A DNA stretch of 64,000 bases from Candidatus Nitrososphaera gargensis Ga9.2 (GTDB lineage: Archaea; Thermoproteota; Nitrososphaeria; Nitrososphaerales; Nitrososphaeraceae). How positions within the stretch are numbered: position 1 is the first letter of the stretch; every line of letters begins with the position of its first letter. Under the pieces are notes generated by a model. It saw only the letters and a list, made by a program, of their open reading frames with translations. It did no database searches and was not told the origin of the DNA. A program made the position numbers and the translations under genes. This document shows, in pieces, positions 16,034 to 25,127 of the stretch. The stretch covers positions 806,001-870,000 of the forward strand of contig NC_018719.1 of assembly GCF_000303155.1 (NCBI RefSeq), read 5' to 3'.

Positions 16034-16573
16034 TTGGGAAACCTTCGTCGCAGCAGAGGTTACAGCTATGAACATACGCTTGTACAGAGGCTGAACAATG
16101 GGGTTTGGCACGCCCGGCGCCTTGGAGGCTCAAGCACTGGTCTGCCCGACATTGTCGCAGTCAACAATACCAGCGGCATACTATTGATCATTGAAGCCAA
16201 GTCAGGGACAAGCGACATACTTTATGTGCCGCAGGATCAGATAGAGCGCTGCCTGATCGTCCGCAACATGTTTAGCATCTACCCAAAGAGGCACATCATA
16301 CTTGCATTCAAGTTCATGAGCAAAAAGAGGTTCCGGCGAAAAAATAAAACTGTTTATGAAAGCCGCAAGCTGCTAGAGTACTATAAGGTTGCAGACATTG
16401 TCGCGGACATGAAGGTTCTCCCGATAATAAAGTGCACATACGACGGCAGGATGTATGCGATACACAAGGACAAGACCGTGGCTCTGGGCTTGCCTGACTA
16501 TTCTATGCCGTTTCAAAAAAGTGTGCAACAGGTCGCCAAAGTGGCAGCAGCCACGGCAGAAGGAACAACATAG
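16034..16573 (+). CDS. hjc: Holliday junction resolvase Hjc-like
   Basis: A 179-residue nuclease. Residues 8-50 show the archaeal Hjc pattern: RGYSYEHTLVQRL (catalytic Glu), WHARRLGGSSTGLPDIVAV (catalytic Asp), then LLIIEAKSG, the ExK metal-binding pair. LYVPQDQIERC after it is also typical. Hjc cuts four-way junctions in recombination and fork repair as a dimer. The start is TTG at 16034; no better ATG exists upstream. The C-terminal 60 residues exceed the roughly 130-residue core of most Hjc proteins and are of unknown use. Confidence 0.85.
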   Translation: MGNLRRSRGYSYEHTLVQRLNNGVWHARRLGGSSTGLPDIVAVNNTSGILLIIEAKSGTSDILYVPQDQIERCLIVRNMFSIYPKRHIILAFKFMSKKRFRRKNKTVYESRKLLEYYKVADIVADMKVLPIIKCTYDGRMYAIHKDKTVALGLPDYSMPFQKSVQQVAKVAAATAEGTT

Positions 16574-16604
16574 AAAAACCTCCACTCACATTTTATCTGT
16601 AAGG

Positions 16605-17024
16605 ATGAGAAAGGCGGTATCGCTAGAGTTCTCGGAACTGCATGAAAAGGTCATAATAGAGCTTGACGATTCGCAGTCGCCAAAAACTGTCAGGGCCATA
16701 ATTAACAATCTGCCCATAAAGGTGACGGTAAATAGGTGGGGCGACGAGCTTTATACAGACGAGACACCTGTTAAAGCAGGAGAGGAGAATGCCAAATCAG
16801 TGGTGAGCTTGCTGGATGTCGCGTACTGGCCTGAAGGAAGTGCACTATGCTTTTTCTATGGTCTAACACCTATAAGCAAGCAGGGCAAGATACTACCCTA
16901 CTCGCCTGTCAACATAATTGGCAGGATAATGTCCAAGCCAACAGCAAACATACAGGAATTTTTAAAATCCGTTGAAAAAACGCATGTTAGCAATAAAGTA
17001 CCGGTGACACTAAGCCAGCTCTAG
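16605..17024 (+). CDS. Cyclophilin-like fold protein (PF04126-type)
   Basis: A 139-residue protein whose middle section (TVRAIINNLPIKVTVNRWGDELYT, read in parts; then LLDVAYWPEGSALCFFYGLTP and NIIGRI) matches the archaeal and bacterial cyclophilin-like family PF04126, small beta-barrel proteins without shown isomerase activity. I start it at ATG 16605, not further upstream, because the preceding 50 codons are a frame-shifted read of the Hjc gene. It lies 31 bp behind hjc and may be co-transcribed. Role unknown. Confidence 0.75.
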   Translation: MRKAVSLEFSELHEKVIIELDDSQSPKTVRAIINNLPIKVTVNRWGDELYTDETPVKAGEENAKSVVSLLDVAYWPEGSALCFFYGLTPISKQGKILPYSPVNIIGRIMSKPTANIQEFLKSVEKTHVSNKVPVTLSQL

Positions 17025-17066
17025 CTCCACAAGACATTATTACTTGTTTGCTGGATTGCAGGGCAA

Positions 17067-18038
17067 TTGCAGCTATTGGTGGCTATATTGCTCGCAACAG
17101 CATTACTTCCGATACATGCCTTTGCTACTGAAGAAGATGGCGCATTGAAAATCGTGTTTATCGACGTGGGACAGGGTGATTCTACTCTAATCATACTTCC
17201 AAATGGAAAAACTCTGCTGATTGACGGAGGTGAACGTGATCAAGACAAAACAGTGCTGTCTGCACTGCAAGAACACAATGTCAGCAAGATAGATGTCATG
17301 GTGGCCACGCACCCGCACGCAGATCACATCGGTGGTCTGATTGGCGTCATTGACGCAATGGATGTTGGCCAAATAATAGATTCAGGTCAGGTTCACACCA
17401 CACAGACCTTTCTAGACTTTGTAGAGACGATCGAGTCAAACCAGATACCGTTGGTTTCTGTCCATGAAGGAGATTCGATAGAGCTTGATCCTAACATCGA
17501 TATTCGAGTCCTCAATCCACCAGCAACGCTGCCAGACAGAGCTTATAATGAAGAAGAGTTTAACAACAATTCCGTGGTAATCAAGCTTACATACGGCGAA
17601 TTTACAGCGATATTCCCCGGTGACATTGAGCTAGAGACAGAATCAAGATTATCAAGTAAAGATATTGATGTCGACATATTGGTGGCTTCCCACCATGGAA
17701 GCAGGGGATCAAACACAGCGCAATACCTCGAAGCCGCGTCTCCTGAAGTTATCGTCATTTACGCGGGTGCTGACAACGATTACGGGCACCCGCACGACGA
17801 GTCGCTTGACAGAATAAATGCGGCAGGCGTGCAACACATATTCCGGACTGACATTGATGGAACAATAGTTCTCACGACCAACGGCAGCAGCGACTATACT
17901 CTGGAAACTGTGGAAAGCGGCAAGATAGTTGTCGTGCCGGAGTTTGAATATGCGCTTTTGATTACAAGCATCTCCTTAATTTCATTGATTGTGTTGATAA
18001 ATAGTGGAAGGATATGGAAGTCGTCAAGGCCAGTCTAG
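17067..18038 (+). CDS. Exported ComEC-type metallo-beta-lactamase hydrolase with VPEF C-terminal anchor
   Basis: A 323-residue protein starting with TTG. Residues 1-19 form a signal peptide ending HAFA. The core starts with VFIDVGQGDSTLI and has the metal motif THPHADHIGG (HxHxDH), GDIELETE, and SHHGSRGSN, exactly as in the detached hydrolase domain of ComEC/Rec2. The protein is therefore outside the membrane, probably acting on nucleic acids or nucleotides. It ends with VVVPEFEYALLITSISLISLI, one membrane helix and a basic tail, resembling PEFG-CTERM sorting signals of Thaumarchaeota. Its end overlaps the DUF3006 gene by 25 bp. Confidence 0.85.
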   Translation: MQLLVAILLATALLPIHAFATEEDGALKIVFIDVGQGDSTLIILPNGKTLLIDGGERDQDKTVLSALQEHNVSKIDVMVATHPHADHIGGLIGVIDAMDVGQIIDSGQVHTTQTFLDFVETIESNQIPLVSVHEGDSIELDPNIDIRVLNPPATLPDRAYNEEEFNNNSVVIKLTYGEFTAIFPGDIELETESRLSSKDIDVDILVASHHGSRGSNTAQYLEAASPEVIVIYAGADNDYGHPHDESLDRINAAGVQHIFRTDIDGTIVLTTNGSSDYTLETVESGKIVVVPEFEYALLITSISLISLIVLINSGRIWKSSRPV

Positions 18039-18259
18039 ACAGGTTCGAAGGCAACTATGCCGTCGTTTATTCCGATGATGGCAAAAAATTTGATGTGCCA
18101 AAAGATATGATAGGCGCAAAAGCAGGATCGAGGATTCGGCTGTACATAGAAGGCAGCAAAATCTTCAGAGTCGAGGTTGATAGCAAGGCAACTGATGAGG
18201 CACTTGACAAAGTCCGCAAGAAATATGGGCGCTTGAAAAGAGGGGATCACCTACTTTGA
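18014..18259 (+). CDS. DUF3006-like small protein
   Basis: An 81-residue protein beginning EVVKASLDRFEGNYAVVYSDDG and continuing with DVPKDMIGAKAGSRIRLYI, the pattern of DUF3006 (an OB-like small protein, starting with a DRFEG motif). In many bacteria DUF3006 genes sit directly after ComEC-type hydrolase genes, and here the two overlap by 25 bp, which supports both calls. There is no signal peptide, so it is cytoplasmic unlike its partner. Function unknown. Its stop overlaps the convergent hexapeptide-repeat gene by 9 bp. Confidence 0.75.
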   Translation: MEVVKASLDRFEGNYAVVYSDDGKKFDVPKDMIGAKAGSRIRLYIEGSKIFRVEVDSKATDEALDKVRKKYGRLKRGDHLL

Positions 18260-19141
18260 GACGATTGTACCGGCTTGTATCGCAGAGTTTGAAGGGATGT
18301 AACGACCAGGCAGTACTATCACGCCTGCTCCAATCATGCAATTTGTACCAATTACCGCGCCAAAGTGGTGCAGACCAGTGTCTATCAGCTGATCGCCAAC
18401 CTTGTATTTCACGTTCTTGCTGTTCAATAGAACGTTAGTAGTCCCTACATATCCTCCCATCCAAGTGCCTTCTCCTATTATGCTGTCAAGAATGACATTG
18501 TGATGTGCTATCTTATTTTTGCCTGCCAGATATGACCTTCCTATTTCGCAGTTAAAGCCTATGCTTGATTCGCTGCCAACCATGCAGTTTCTAAGGAGGC
18601 TTCCGGTTCCCACCTTGCTGTTCTTTCCTATGTAGATCGGCCCCTTTATCTTGCAAAAGTCGTCGATAAAAGTGCCATCTTCTATTATGCATGGGCCGCT
18701 GATTATGGAAGACCTGCAGATGGTAGCGTTTGGTGATATCAATGTCGTCTTGACCTCTGACTCGAGTACCTTATTCATTATCCTCAAAAGGTCCCATGGG
18801 TACATCATCTGGTCGGCAACCAAATCGCCCATGCTGGACTCTACAATTATGGAGTTGAGCGGCAATTCGAGAAGATCGCCTGTGGCAGAGATAAACGCCT
18901 TATCTTTGTATTCGTCAACCCGCATTGAAGGGTAGCTAGCGGATATGACGTTGGCTACATGAGTATAGCCCTCCGGGAACAAAACGCCGTCGATGCTTTT
19001 GCGTGATGCAAGCTTGGCAATGTTATAAAGCACAAGCGGTTTGCCCATGACACTGAATGAGCAGGCATCTTGCGTTGTCATCTTACTCAGATGATGCGGC
19101 GCTTCCTTGAATACAATGATCAAGTCAAAAGAACCACACAT
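18251..19141 (-). CDS. Sugar nucleotidyltransferase-like protein with left-handed beta-helix
   Basis: A 296-residue protein. Residues 1-120 resemble a nucleotidyltransferase domain without the usual GxGTRLxPLT loop: it begins CGSFDLIIVFKEAPHHL, so the nucleotide-binding signature is missing. Residues 135-290 are hexapeptide repeats (SIISGPCIIEDGTFIDDF, KGPIYIGKNSKVGTGSLL, AVIGTNCMIGAGVIVLPG read in turn), forming a left-handed beta-helix like the C-terminus of GlmU. It may act as an acyltransferase or as a regulatory partner of a sugar nucleotide enzyme. Activity is uncertain because of the degenerate N-terminal domain. Confidence 0.7.
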   Translation of the reverse strand: MCGSFDLIIVFKEAPHHLSKMTTQDACSFSVMGKPLVLYNIAKLASRKSIDGVLFPEGYTHVANVISASYPSMRVDEYKDKAFISATGDLLELPLNSIIVESSMGDLVADQMMYPWDLLRIMNKVLESEVKTTLISPNATICRSSIISGPCIIEDGTFIDDFCKIKGPIYIGKNSKVGTGSLLRNCMVGSESSIGFNCEIGRSYLAGKNKIAHHNVILDSIIGEGTWMGGYVGTTNVLLNSKNVKYKVGDQLIDTGLHHFGAVIGTNCMIGAGVIVLPGRYIPSNSAIQAGTIVSK

Positions 19142-19368
19142 TTGCCACGTTAAATAAAATGCATAACGATTCTACTAGAAAACAAGGCAGTTGCAGCTTG
19201 CACTGATTTCAAGCAGTGACAATTCGTCATTTTATATGCATAATCATGAGATAATAGGCAATTCATATGCTGAATGTTAAGAAATTGTCATTGTTTTGTC
19301 CAGAACTATTTAGAATATTGTTCTAGATAATTATTAAGATAGATTACACTATATGATCTTTAAGAAGA

Positions 19369-20622
19369 ATGTACTATATTGCATTTTTCCTAATTACATT
19401 AATACTGCTTGCTCCTTCCTTTACTACGTATGTTTCGCAGAATGCTGCTGTAATCGTTTCTTTTGCAGATGGCAAGTATAACCCCGCCATAGTTGTTACG
19501 GCTGGAGGTAGAATATTTGAAGAATTCAAAAACATGGGAATGCTTTATGCAATTGTTTCACAGCGTGCTTTAACCAGTCTAGAACAGAACCCTGCGATAG
19601 AGTTTGTAGAGAGTGATGGGCGGTTTGAGATTGCCGAAGAAGCAAGCACATCTGAATATGCTGAATCGTGGGCTCTGAAGGACATCAGCGCAGAGCCGGC
19701 GCATTTGTCAAACTATACTGGCAGGGGTGTCAAGATAGCAGTCCTTGACACTGGCATAGACTACAACCACCCAGAGCTTGCTCCAAACTACAAGGGGGGA
19801 TATGATTTTATCAACAACGACAATGACCCAATGGATGACAATGGGCATGGCACGCATGTTGCAGGCATACTTGCTGCTGCAAGGGACGGCAGGGGGATTG
19901 TTGGAGTCGCGCCAGACGCCGAGATCTATGCAATAAAGGTGTCAGATGAAAGAGGCAAGGGCTCATTCAGCGGCCTTGTCAAAGGGATCGGCTGGTCAAT
20001 AGAAAACGGCATAGACATTGTTACAATGAGCATCACTGGCAATAGTGGCAGCAAGGCTCTGGCAAAAGCAGTAGAATCTGCTTACAACGAGTATGGGCTA
20101 GTGCTTGTCGCGGCTGTTGGCAATGGAAATGGAAACGTATTATACCCTGCAGCCTATGAGCAGGTGATTGGTGTCGGTTCGGTAACAGAGGACAACGAGC
20201 TGTCATCGTTCTCGATGACTGGAAGCGAAGTGGAGCTTGTCGCCCCCGGCTCCAGAATCAAGTCTGCCGCCATTGGTGGAGGGTATCGGCTATCGAGCGG
20301 CACATCTATGGCCACGCCGTTTGTCACCGGTGCCATAGCTCTGCTATTTGGAAGCGATGAAAAGGCATGGGGCAATACAGGTATGGTGGATGGCGATGGC
20401 GCATGGACAAACGACGAGATAAGAAACGTACTGAGGTATACTGCAAAAGATCTGGGTGACAAGGGCAAGGACGACTTGTTTGGGTATGGCCTGCTCAACC
20501 TTGATTTCCTACGTGGTCAGCCAAGCATCATCACTCCTTCAGTACCAGAGACCGAAGACAAGCCCATTGTGCTGAAACTTGCATGGTTCACATTCAAGGT
20601 AAGTTTGCAACCCGCAACTTAG
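19369..20622 (+). CDS. Exported subtilisin-like serine protease (S8)
   Basis: A 417-residue subtilase. Residues 1-22 are a signal peptide; residues 25-85 fit an inhibitor-type propeptide (AVIVSFADGKYNPAIV). The catalytic triad is complete: Asp in IAVLDTGIDYNHPEL, His in DDNGHGTHVAGILAA, Ser in SSGTSMATPFVTGA; the oxyanion Asn is in AAVGNGNG. After the catalytic domain a short Pro/Glu-rich tail ends in LKLAWFTFKVSLQPAT without a helix long enough to anchor it firmly. It is expected to be secreted and to self-process. A 227-bp gap to the divergent gene upstream holds its promoter; no operator seen. Confidence 0.9.
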   Translation: MYYIAFFLITLILLAPSFTTYVSQNAAVIVSFADGKYNPAIVVTAGGRIFEEFKNMGMLYAIVSQRALTSLEQNPAIEFVESDGRFEIAEEASTSEYAESWALKDISAEPAHLSNYTGRGVKIAVLDTGIDYNHPELAPNYKGGYDFINNDNDPMDDNGHGTHVAGILAAARDGRGIVGVAPDAEIYAIKVSDERGKGSFSGLVKGIGWSIENGIDIVTMSITGNSGSKALAKAVESAYNEYGLVLVAAVGNGNGNVLYPAAYEQVIGVGSVTEDNELSSFSMTGSEVELVAPGSRIKSAAIGGGYRLSSGTSMATPFVTGAIALLFGSDEKAWGNTGMVDGDGAWTNDEIRNVLRYTAKDLGDKGKDDLFGYGLLNLDFLRGQPSIITPSVPETEDKPIVLKLAWFTFKVSLQPAT

Positions 20623-20739
20623 GCAACAAGAATCTCCCAGAGCATCTTTTACTGCTATAAAACCAAGTTAGCATTAGGGTCAGACAGAGTGCCTACAATT
20701 ACAAAAGATCGTTATATAGGATGACAGACACTTTGTATC

Positions 20740-21129
20740 GTGGGGTTAAGGCAGCAGGACAAGGTCCAGACTATAATGCTGATAGAAGACGAGGAAGACA
20801 TCCTGCTGGTTTATCGGGACTTTCTTGAAAGGAGGGGATATAGAATCGAGGTTAGCGCGCCCACTGCTAACGAGATACTGCGTGACTATGAAGCATATCA
20901 GCCAGACCTCGTCCTTCTGGACTATAGGCTGCCTGGGTACATGAATGGGCTTCAAGCTGCTGAAAAAATTCTGCAAAAAGACCCAATGGCAAGAATACTG
21001 ATAGTCACGGCCTATGAAGACGCAAAAAAAGAGCTTGCAGAAAACAAGTTTTTTAATGGCAAAAAGATCTCAATCTTGATAAAACCAGTCCAACTGGGGC
21101 AACTTGCCCGGTTAATAGCAAGGCTATAG
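20740..21129 (+). CDS. Stand-alone response regulator receiver protein
   Basis: A receiver (REC) domain with no output domain. IMLIEDEEDILLVYRDFLE holds the acidic pocket, LVLLDYRLPG the phosphoacceptor Asp, VTAY the switch Thr/Tyr, and LIKPV the conserved Lys. Start is GTG at 20740; ATG at 20776 would trim 12 residues before the domain. No histidine kinase lies in the window. A second stand-alone receiver is at 27435-27845. It probably relays a signal by protein contact. Confidence 0.85.
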   Translation: MGLRQQDKVQTIMLIEDEEDILLVYRDFLERRGYRIEVSAPTANEILRDYEAYQPDLVLLDYRLPGYMNGLQAAEKILQKDPMARILIVTAYEDAKKELAENKFFNGKKISILIKPVQLGQLARLIARL

Positions 21130-21329
21130 CTGAAACCTTGCTTGGATAAATTGCCAAATTCATGCAGTACACAAATGCCAGAATGGTCAGGAATATATTG
21201 ATAAATTTATAGTAGTTTTGCTAATAGATACAATTCCAAGCCGTCATGGCGTTATATCAAAAATATTTCCAGATCAGCATTATTTATTAGGTTGAATTAC
21301 GATAGTAATGTTACCTCATTCTAGAAAAA

Positions 21330-22232
21330 ATGCAAACGGCAATATTGTGTAGTATATGTAAATCCGATCAGACGGTCACAGATCCCGAGTCCGGCGAAAT
21401 CATTTGCAGGAATTGCGGACTAGTGCTGTCAGACAAAGCACAAGAAAGCCGCCCTGAATGGCGAGCTTTTACAGGCGAAGAAGCAAACGACAGGAGCAGA
21501 ACAGGGATACCAAGCTCTTTGGCCCGCCACGACATGGGTCTGTCTACGGTAATCGGTAGAACAGACAAGGACGCCAGCGGACGCGCAATTGATGTTGCGA
21601 TGCGCTCGACGATGGGCAGGCTTAGGGCCTGGGACTTTCGTACACAGGCTCATTCGCCTACCGACAGGAACCTCCGTCAGGCATTCTCTGAGCTTGACAG
21701 GCTCAAGGACAAGCTTGGCGTTTCAGACGCGGTGATCGAAAAAACTGCATACATTTACAGAAAGGCTCAAGAGCGCGGCCTTGTCCGGGGAAGAACAATA
21801 TCGGCCATGGTTGGCGCAGCACTTTACATAGCGTGCAGGGAAACCGGCGCGTCTAGGACGTTGAAAGATATTGCAGAAATTGGCAACATCAAGCGCAAGG
21901 ATCTTGCGAGAATATACAGGCTCGTTGTGATGGAGCTCGATCTCAAGATCCCAATGATCGACCCGATGAAATGCATTGTCAGGGTGGCAAACAGAGCTAA
22001 CCTGAGCGAGCGAACAAAGCGCGTTGCCATGAACATAATGAAGGGTGTCACCAAGAGCGGTATATCTGCTGGCAAGGACCCGATGGGGCTTGCGGCATCG
22101 GTGCTGTATCTTGCATGCCTTAACACCGGCGAAAGCAGGACTCAGACAGACATTGCGGAAGCAGCCGGCGTCACCGAAGTGACCGTCAGAAACAGATACA
22201 AGAATCTAAAAAGTCAGCTTGATTTGAATTAG
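21330..22232 (+). CDS. tfb: Transcription initiation factor B (TFB, TFIIB-like)
   Basis: A 300-residue TFB, the factor that bridges TBP-DNA and RNA polymerase. The N-terminal zinc ribbon is CSICKSDQTVTDPESG...CRNCG; the B-reader region follows (PEWRAF, then DRSRTGIPSSLARHDMGLSTVIG read in parts). Two cyclin repeats cover about 105-195 and 200-298, the first with AALYIACRETGASRTLKDIAE and the second with ASVLYLACLNTGESRTQTDIAE. Length and motifs are complete. Thaumarchaea commonly have several TFB genes, so it may be one of a set. Confidence 0.95.
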   Translation: MQTAILCSICKSDQTVTDPESGEIICRNCGLVLSDKAQESRPEWRAFTGEEANDRSRTGIPSSLARHDMGLSTVIGRTDKDASGRAIDVAMRSTMGRLRAWDFRTQAHSPTDRNLRQAFSELDRLKDKLGVSDAVIEKTAYIYRKAQERGLVRGRTISAMVGAALYIACRETGASRTLKDIAEIGNIKRKDLARIYRLVVMELDLKIPMIDPMKCIVRVANRANLSERTKRVAMNIMKGVTKSGISAGKDPMGLAASVLYLACLNTGESRTQTDIAEAAGVTEVTVRNRYKNLKSQLDLN

Positions 22233-22236
22233 GGAC

Positions 22237-22257
22237 AGTTAACAGCGAATGTTAACT
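22237..22257 (+). terminator. Hairpin just after tfb
   Basis: AGTTAAC (22237-22243) and GTTAACT (22251-22257) form a perfect 7-bp stem with a 7-nt loop, starting 5 bp after the tfb stop. It is AT-rich and has no T tract behind it, so it could be a terminator, a processing signal or a protein-binding site. Confidence 0.35.
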
Positions 22258-22471
22258 ATCAAGGAAGCACGAATTGAGGCGCTAGATCGGTGTGCCTTTA
22301 CCCATTTTAATTCGATTTGAGATTTAAAGTTTTGAAAAAGCACCTTTTTACTATTGTTGAACTACTACTATTATCGGCTTTGTTTAATAACAACCCAATT
22401 TGACTAAGGCTTCGACAACTGTGAATGACATCAAAGCCTAGTCTGTAACAATTCTTCTGGCAATTTTGCTT

Positions 22472-23014
22472 TCAGTTAGAAGTAAAGTCCATACTGCGGG
22501 TGCTTTCTAAAATAATTGCATGACCAAAAGTCTTTCCGTTATCCTCACTAGCTCTAAAAAAGACCTCCCTTGTGCCAGTCGTATTATCCCACCATGTTAC
22601 ATAGACATTTTCATCCAATGCAACTACCTGTGCATTCTCTGAACGCCCTGTATTGTTGCTTAGATTTAATGGCTGCTCAAATGTCCTCCCATTATCAGTG
22701 CTTCTTGCAAAGAATATCTCCCAATTTTCTGTCTTGTTATCCCACCATACGACATAGACATTGTTCCCAGATGCAGCGATTGGAGCCAAAAGTAACGGAA
22801 GACAGCATGTTATTGTCATATTAGCATCATCTTCTATTGTGATAGCACTTGAATTCGTTATCTTGCCATCGTTGAGAAAGGTCGAATTGCCCTGTGGAAG
22901 CAAAGAAGAACTATTAGTAGTGCCATCAGCAGGGACAAAACCTGCAACCATAGGCATCAACGCAAGAAATGAAAGTACAGTTTCCAAAATCCTTATTATG
23001 TTATTAGGTCGCAC
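22472..23014 (-). CDS. Exported BNR/sialidase-like repeat protein, short
   Basis: A 180-residue protein with a signal peptide (residues 1-25) and an Asn/Ser-rich linker, then two repeats each carrying VxWWDN and an Asp-box: NVYVVWWDNKTENWEIFFARSTDNGRTF (in parts) and NVYVTWWDNTTGTREVFFRASEDNGKTF. These are beta-propeller blades of the sialidase superfamily. A full propeller needs six or so blades and related thaumarchaeal proteins are longer, so this protein is either truncated or needs to assemble. I could not find further blades in other frames downstream. No sialidase catalytic set is visible. Confidence 0.65.
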   Translation of the reverse strand: MRPNNIIRILETVLSFLALMPMVAGFVPADGTTNSSSLLPQGNSTFLNDGKITNSSAITIEDDANMTITCCLPLLLAPIAASGNNVYVVWWDNKTENWEIFFARSTDNGRTFEQPLNLSNNTGRSENAQVVALDENVYVTWWDNTTGTREVFFRASEDNGKTFGHAIILESTRSMDFTSN

Positions 23015-23798
23015 TGTTCGTGTATTAAGTAACCAAATGTTATATGCATTTGTGCTTTTGTTCTTACTCTTACTGTCGCGTAGTCATACGATAAGTATAT
23101 GGCTCTAATCAGTGATAGCACGATGTATCTATACTAGTATTATACAATGCCTTTCAGGCGTCGCCTGTTCATAGTTTTCGCTGGACTTTATCATATTGCT
23201 GTTCTCTTTTTTGACAGCTTACGATTCTTAAAATAGTCAAGTACGTATGTTGCCAGAGCTCCGCCGAATCCTGCTCCTACTAGACTTATGATAGCGCCAT
23301 ACGCACTCCAGAACTCCTTGATCTGCTCCTGAAAAGTTAATGGTTCAACCACAGATATTGTTAGATTCACTTCTTGTACAATATTTCCCTCTGCGGGTAT
23401 TGAAAAATTGAAATTAGCAAGTTCGAGGAATTTAGACGGAAAGATCGAGCCTGTCGATATGTTTGTTATTACAGGCACAACATACTGACCAATCTGCGCA
23501 TTTTCAGAAACTTTAATCTTAAATGGTGCCGGGCCATTAATTCTACTGCTATTATTTGATGAATCTTCATCATAGTGTATTTCTATGTTAGGATAGTTGT
23601 TGATGGGCAGATAATCGACGACCTTCGGAATAAATCCTGAAGCAGACTCCAATTGAACGCCAATGTTCTTCTGTTCTCCTTGTCGCAATACCACCGGATT
23701 TGGTAGGGTAGATAAACTAAATTTTTCCGGGGGGATATCAATCCAGCTCGTAAGGTCTATGATCATGTTTGAATAGTTGTAAACCACTATGGCATAAT

Positions 23799-25127
23799 CA
23801 GTACCTGGCAATTAGCCACCATCAATTATAACTGACCTGCTGTTTTTGATCTGTACCGAGTACACCGCGCCGTATTTCTGCTCCAGTCCCAGCCGCAGAA
23901 AAAGCAGCATATGAAAGTACGTAAATTCTGCATCGTATCTTCTCCCGTACCTTCCGCGCGTCGCCTTGCTGAGGTACTGCCACTTGATGTACACCCACTC
24001 ATTCTGTATAACAAGCGATGCCAGAACATAGAGGAAGCGCAGTGCTGGACTCCTGGATGACGTCCTGGCCCTGCTCTTTCCCATCGCCCTGTATGACGAT
24101 TCTATGCCAAATCTCCTCCGGTACTCGTCAAACATCCGCCCTACCGGGATATTGACAAGGCCTGCGGCATAGTACATGTACTGGACGCCGCGTTTCTTCC
24201 TGTACCTTTTCTTCCGGTATTTGGCAACGGCATACAGCCTGAATGTGCATTTCTCGCCGGTGGCAGAATCTGTCATTTCGCAGTCCGGTACGACGAAACT
24301 ATCCCTTCTTTTCCGGGTCAGTCTGGATAACGTGCCGCCTTTCCTGCCTCTTGGAAAAGCGGCTATGATGTACGGGATACGCATGGAATTGAGGTAGCTC
24401 ATTACAGCTGCTGTAAAGAACCCCTTGTCAAGGAACAGGCATTTTATCACGATGCTCGCCTTCTGTACCTCTGCAAGCAGGTACCTGACTACTCCAACCA
24501 GTGCTTCCCCCTCCCGGATGTACCTGGTGGCCAAGGTGAACCTCCTTCCATGGAGCATCACGTAGGCGCTGGCGTACGTGAAAAAGTGGGTCGTGCCGCT
24601 CCTGGCCCTGCCGCGTCTGACATCCCCCTCATTCTCAGGCTCGCCGTGGTAGGGAACGTCTGTCATGTCGATGGCTATGTCGACAGCTCGATTGTGCAGG
24701 GTCTCCGCCACCCTTTTCTGCAGCAGCCTGTTGGCGGCCGACTGAATCCACGAAATGTCAATCTTGGACACGTGGTACTGGACATCCCTCCTGGACGGGG
24801 TGCTGGCCAGAGTACAGCAGGCTTGTGTTATGGATGTCCCACCGGTACAGGCATAGACCACAGAATTTGCTATATCGACTACTGAATACCGCCTTTTTCT
24901 GAAATCGGCTGGCCTGAAGACTGGCAGCAGTACGTTTACTGCATTACCAAGTACTCTCTCATGTGTCAAAAAATGTTTGTCGGTAGGTTCTTGGGTAAAT
25001 GTACCGCACTGGATTGGCAGGGTTCTCACAAACCATGCGTCTCTGGTGGCAGCTTTAGCTGTTGCCAGGGACGCCCTTCAACAATCGACTAAAAAGCTGC
25101 TCACAAACTCGTTATTGCCAAGTACTG
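23799..25127 (-). mobile_element. ISH3-like insertion sequence, copy 2
   Basis: Same 1329-bp element as at 1903-3231, with the same ends, flanked by the 5-bp direct repeat ATAAT at 23794-23798 and 25128-25132. It interrupts an exported protein gene transcribed in the same direction as the transposase. Confidence 0.94.
23812..25029 (-). CDS. ISH3-like DDE transposase, copy 2
   Basis: Predicted protein identical over 405 residues to the copies at 1916-3133 and 59394-60611, with the same D-D-E residues and no damage. Identity in all reading frames of the element indicates transposition too recent for mutations to gather. Confidence 0.92.
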   Translation of the reverse strand: MRTLPIQCGTFTQEPTDKHFLTHERVLGNAVNVLLPVFRPADFRKRRYSVVDIANSVVYACTGGTSITQACCTLASTPSRRDVQYHVSKIDISWIQSAANRLLQKRVAETLHNRAVDIAIDMTDVPYHGEPENEGDVRRGRARSGTTHFFTYASAYVMLHGRRFTLATRYIREGEALVGVVRYLLAEVQKASIVIKCLFLDKGFFTAAVMSYLNSMRIPYIIAAFPRGRKGGTLSRLTRKRRDSFVVPDCEMTDSATGEKCTFRLYAVAKYRKKRYRKKRGVQYMYYAAGLVNIPVGRMFDEYRRRFGIESSYRAMGKSRARTSSRSPALRFLYVLASLVIQNEWVYIKWQYLSKATRGRYGRRYDAEFTYFHMLLFLRLGLEQKYGAVYSVQIKNSRSVIIDGG

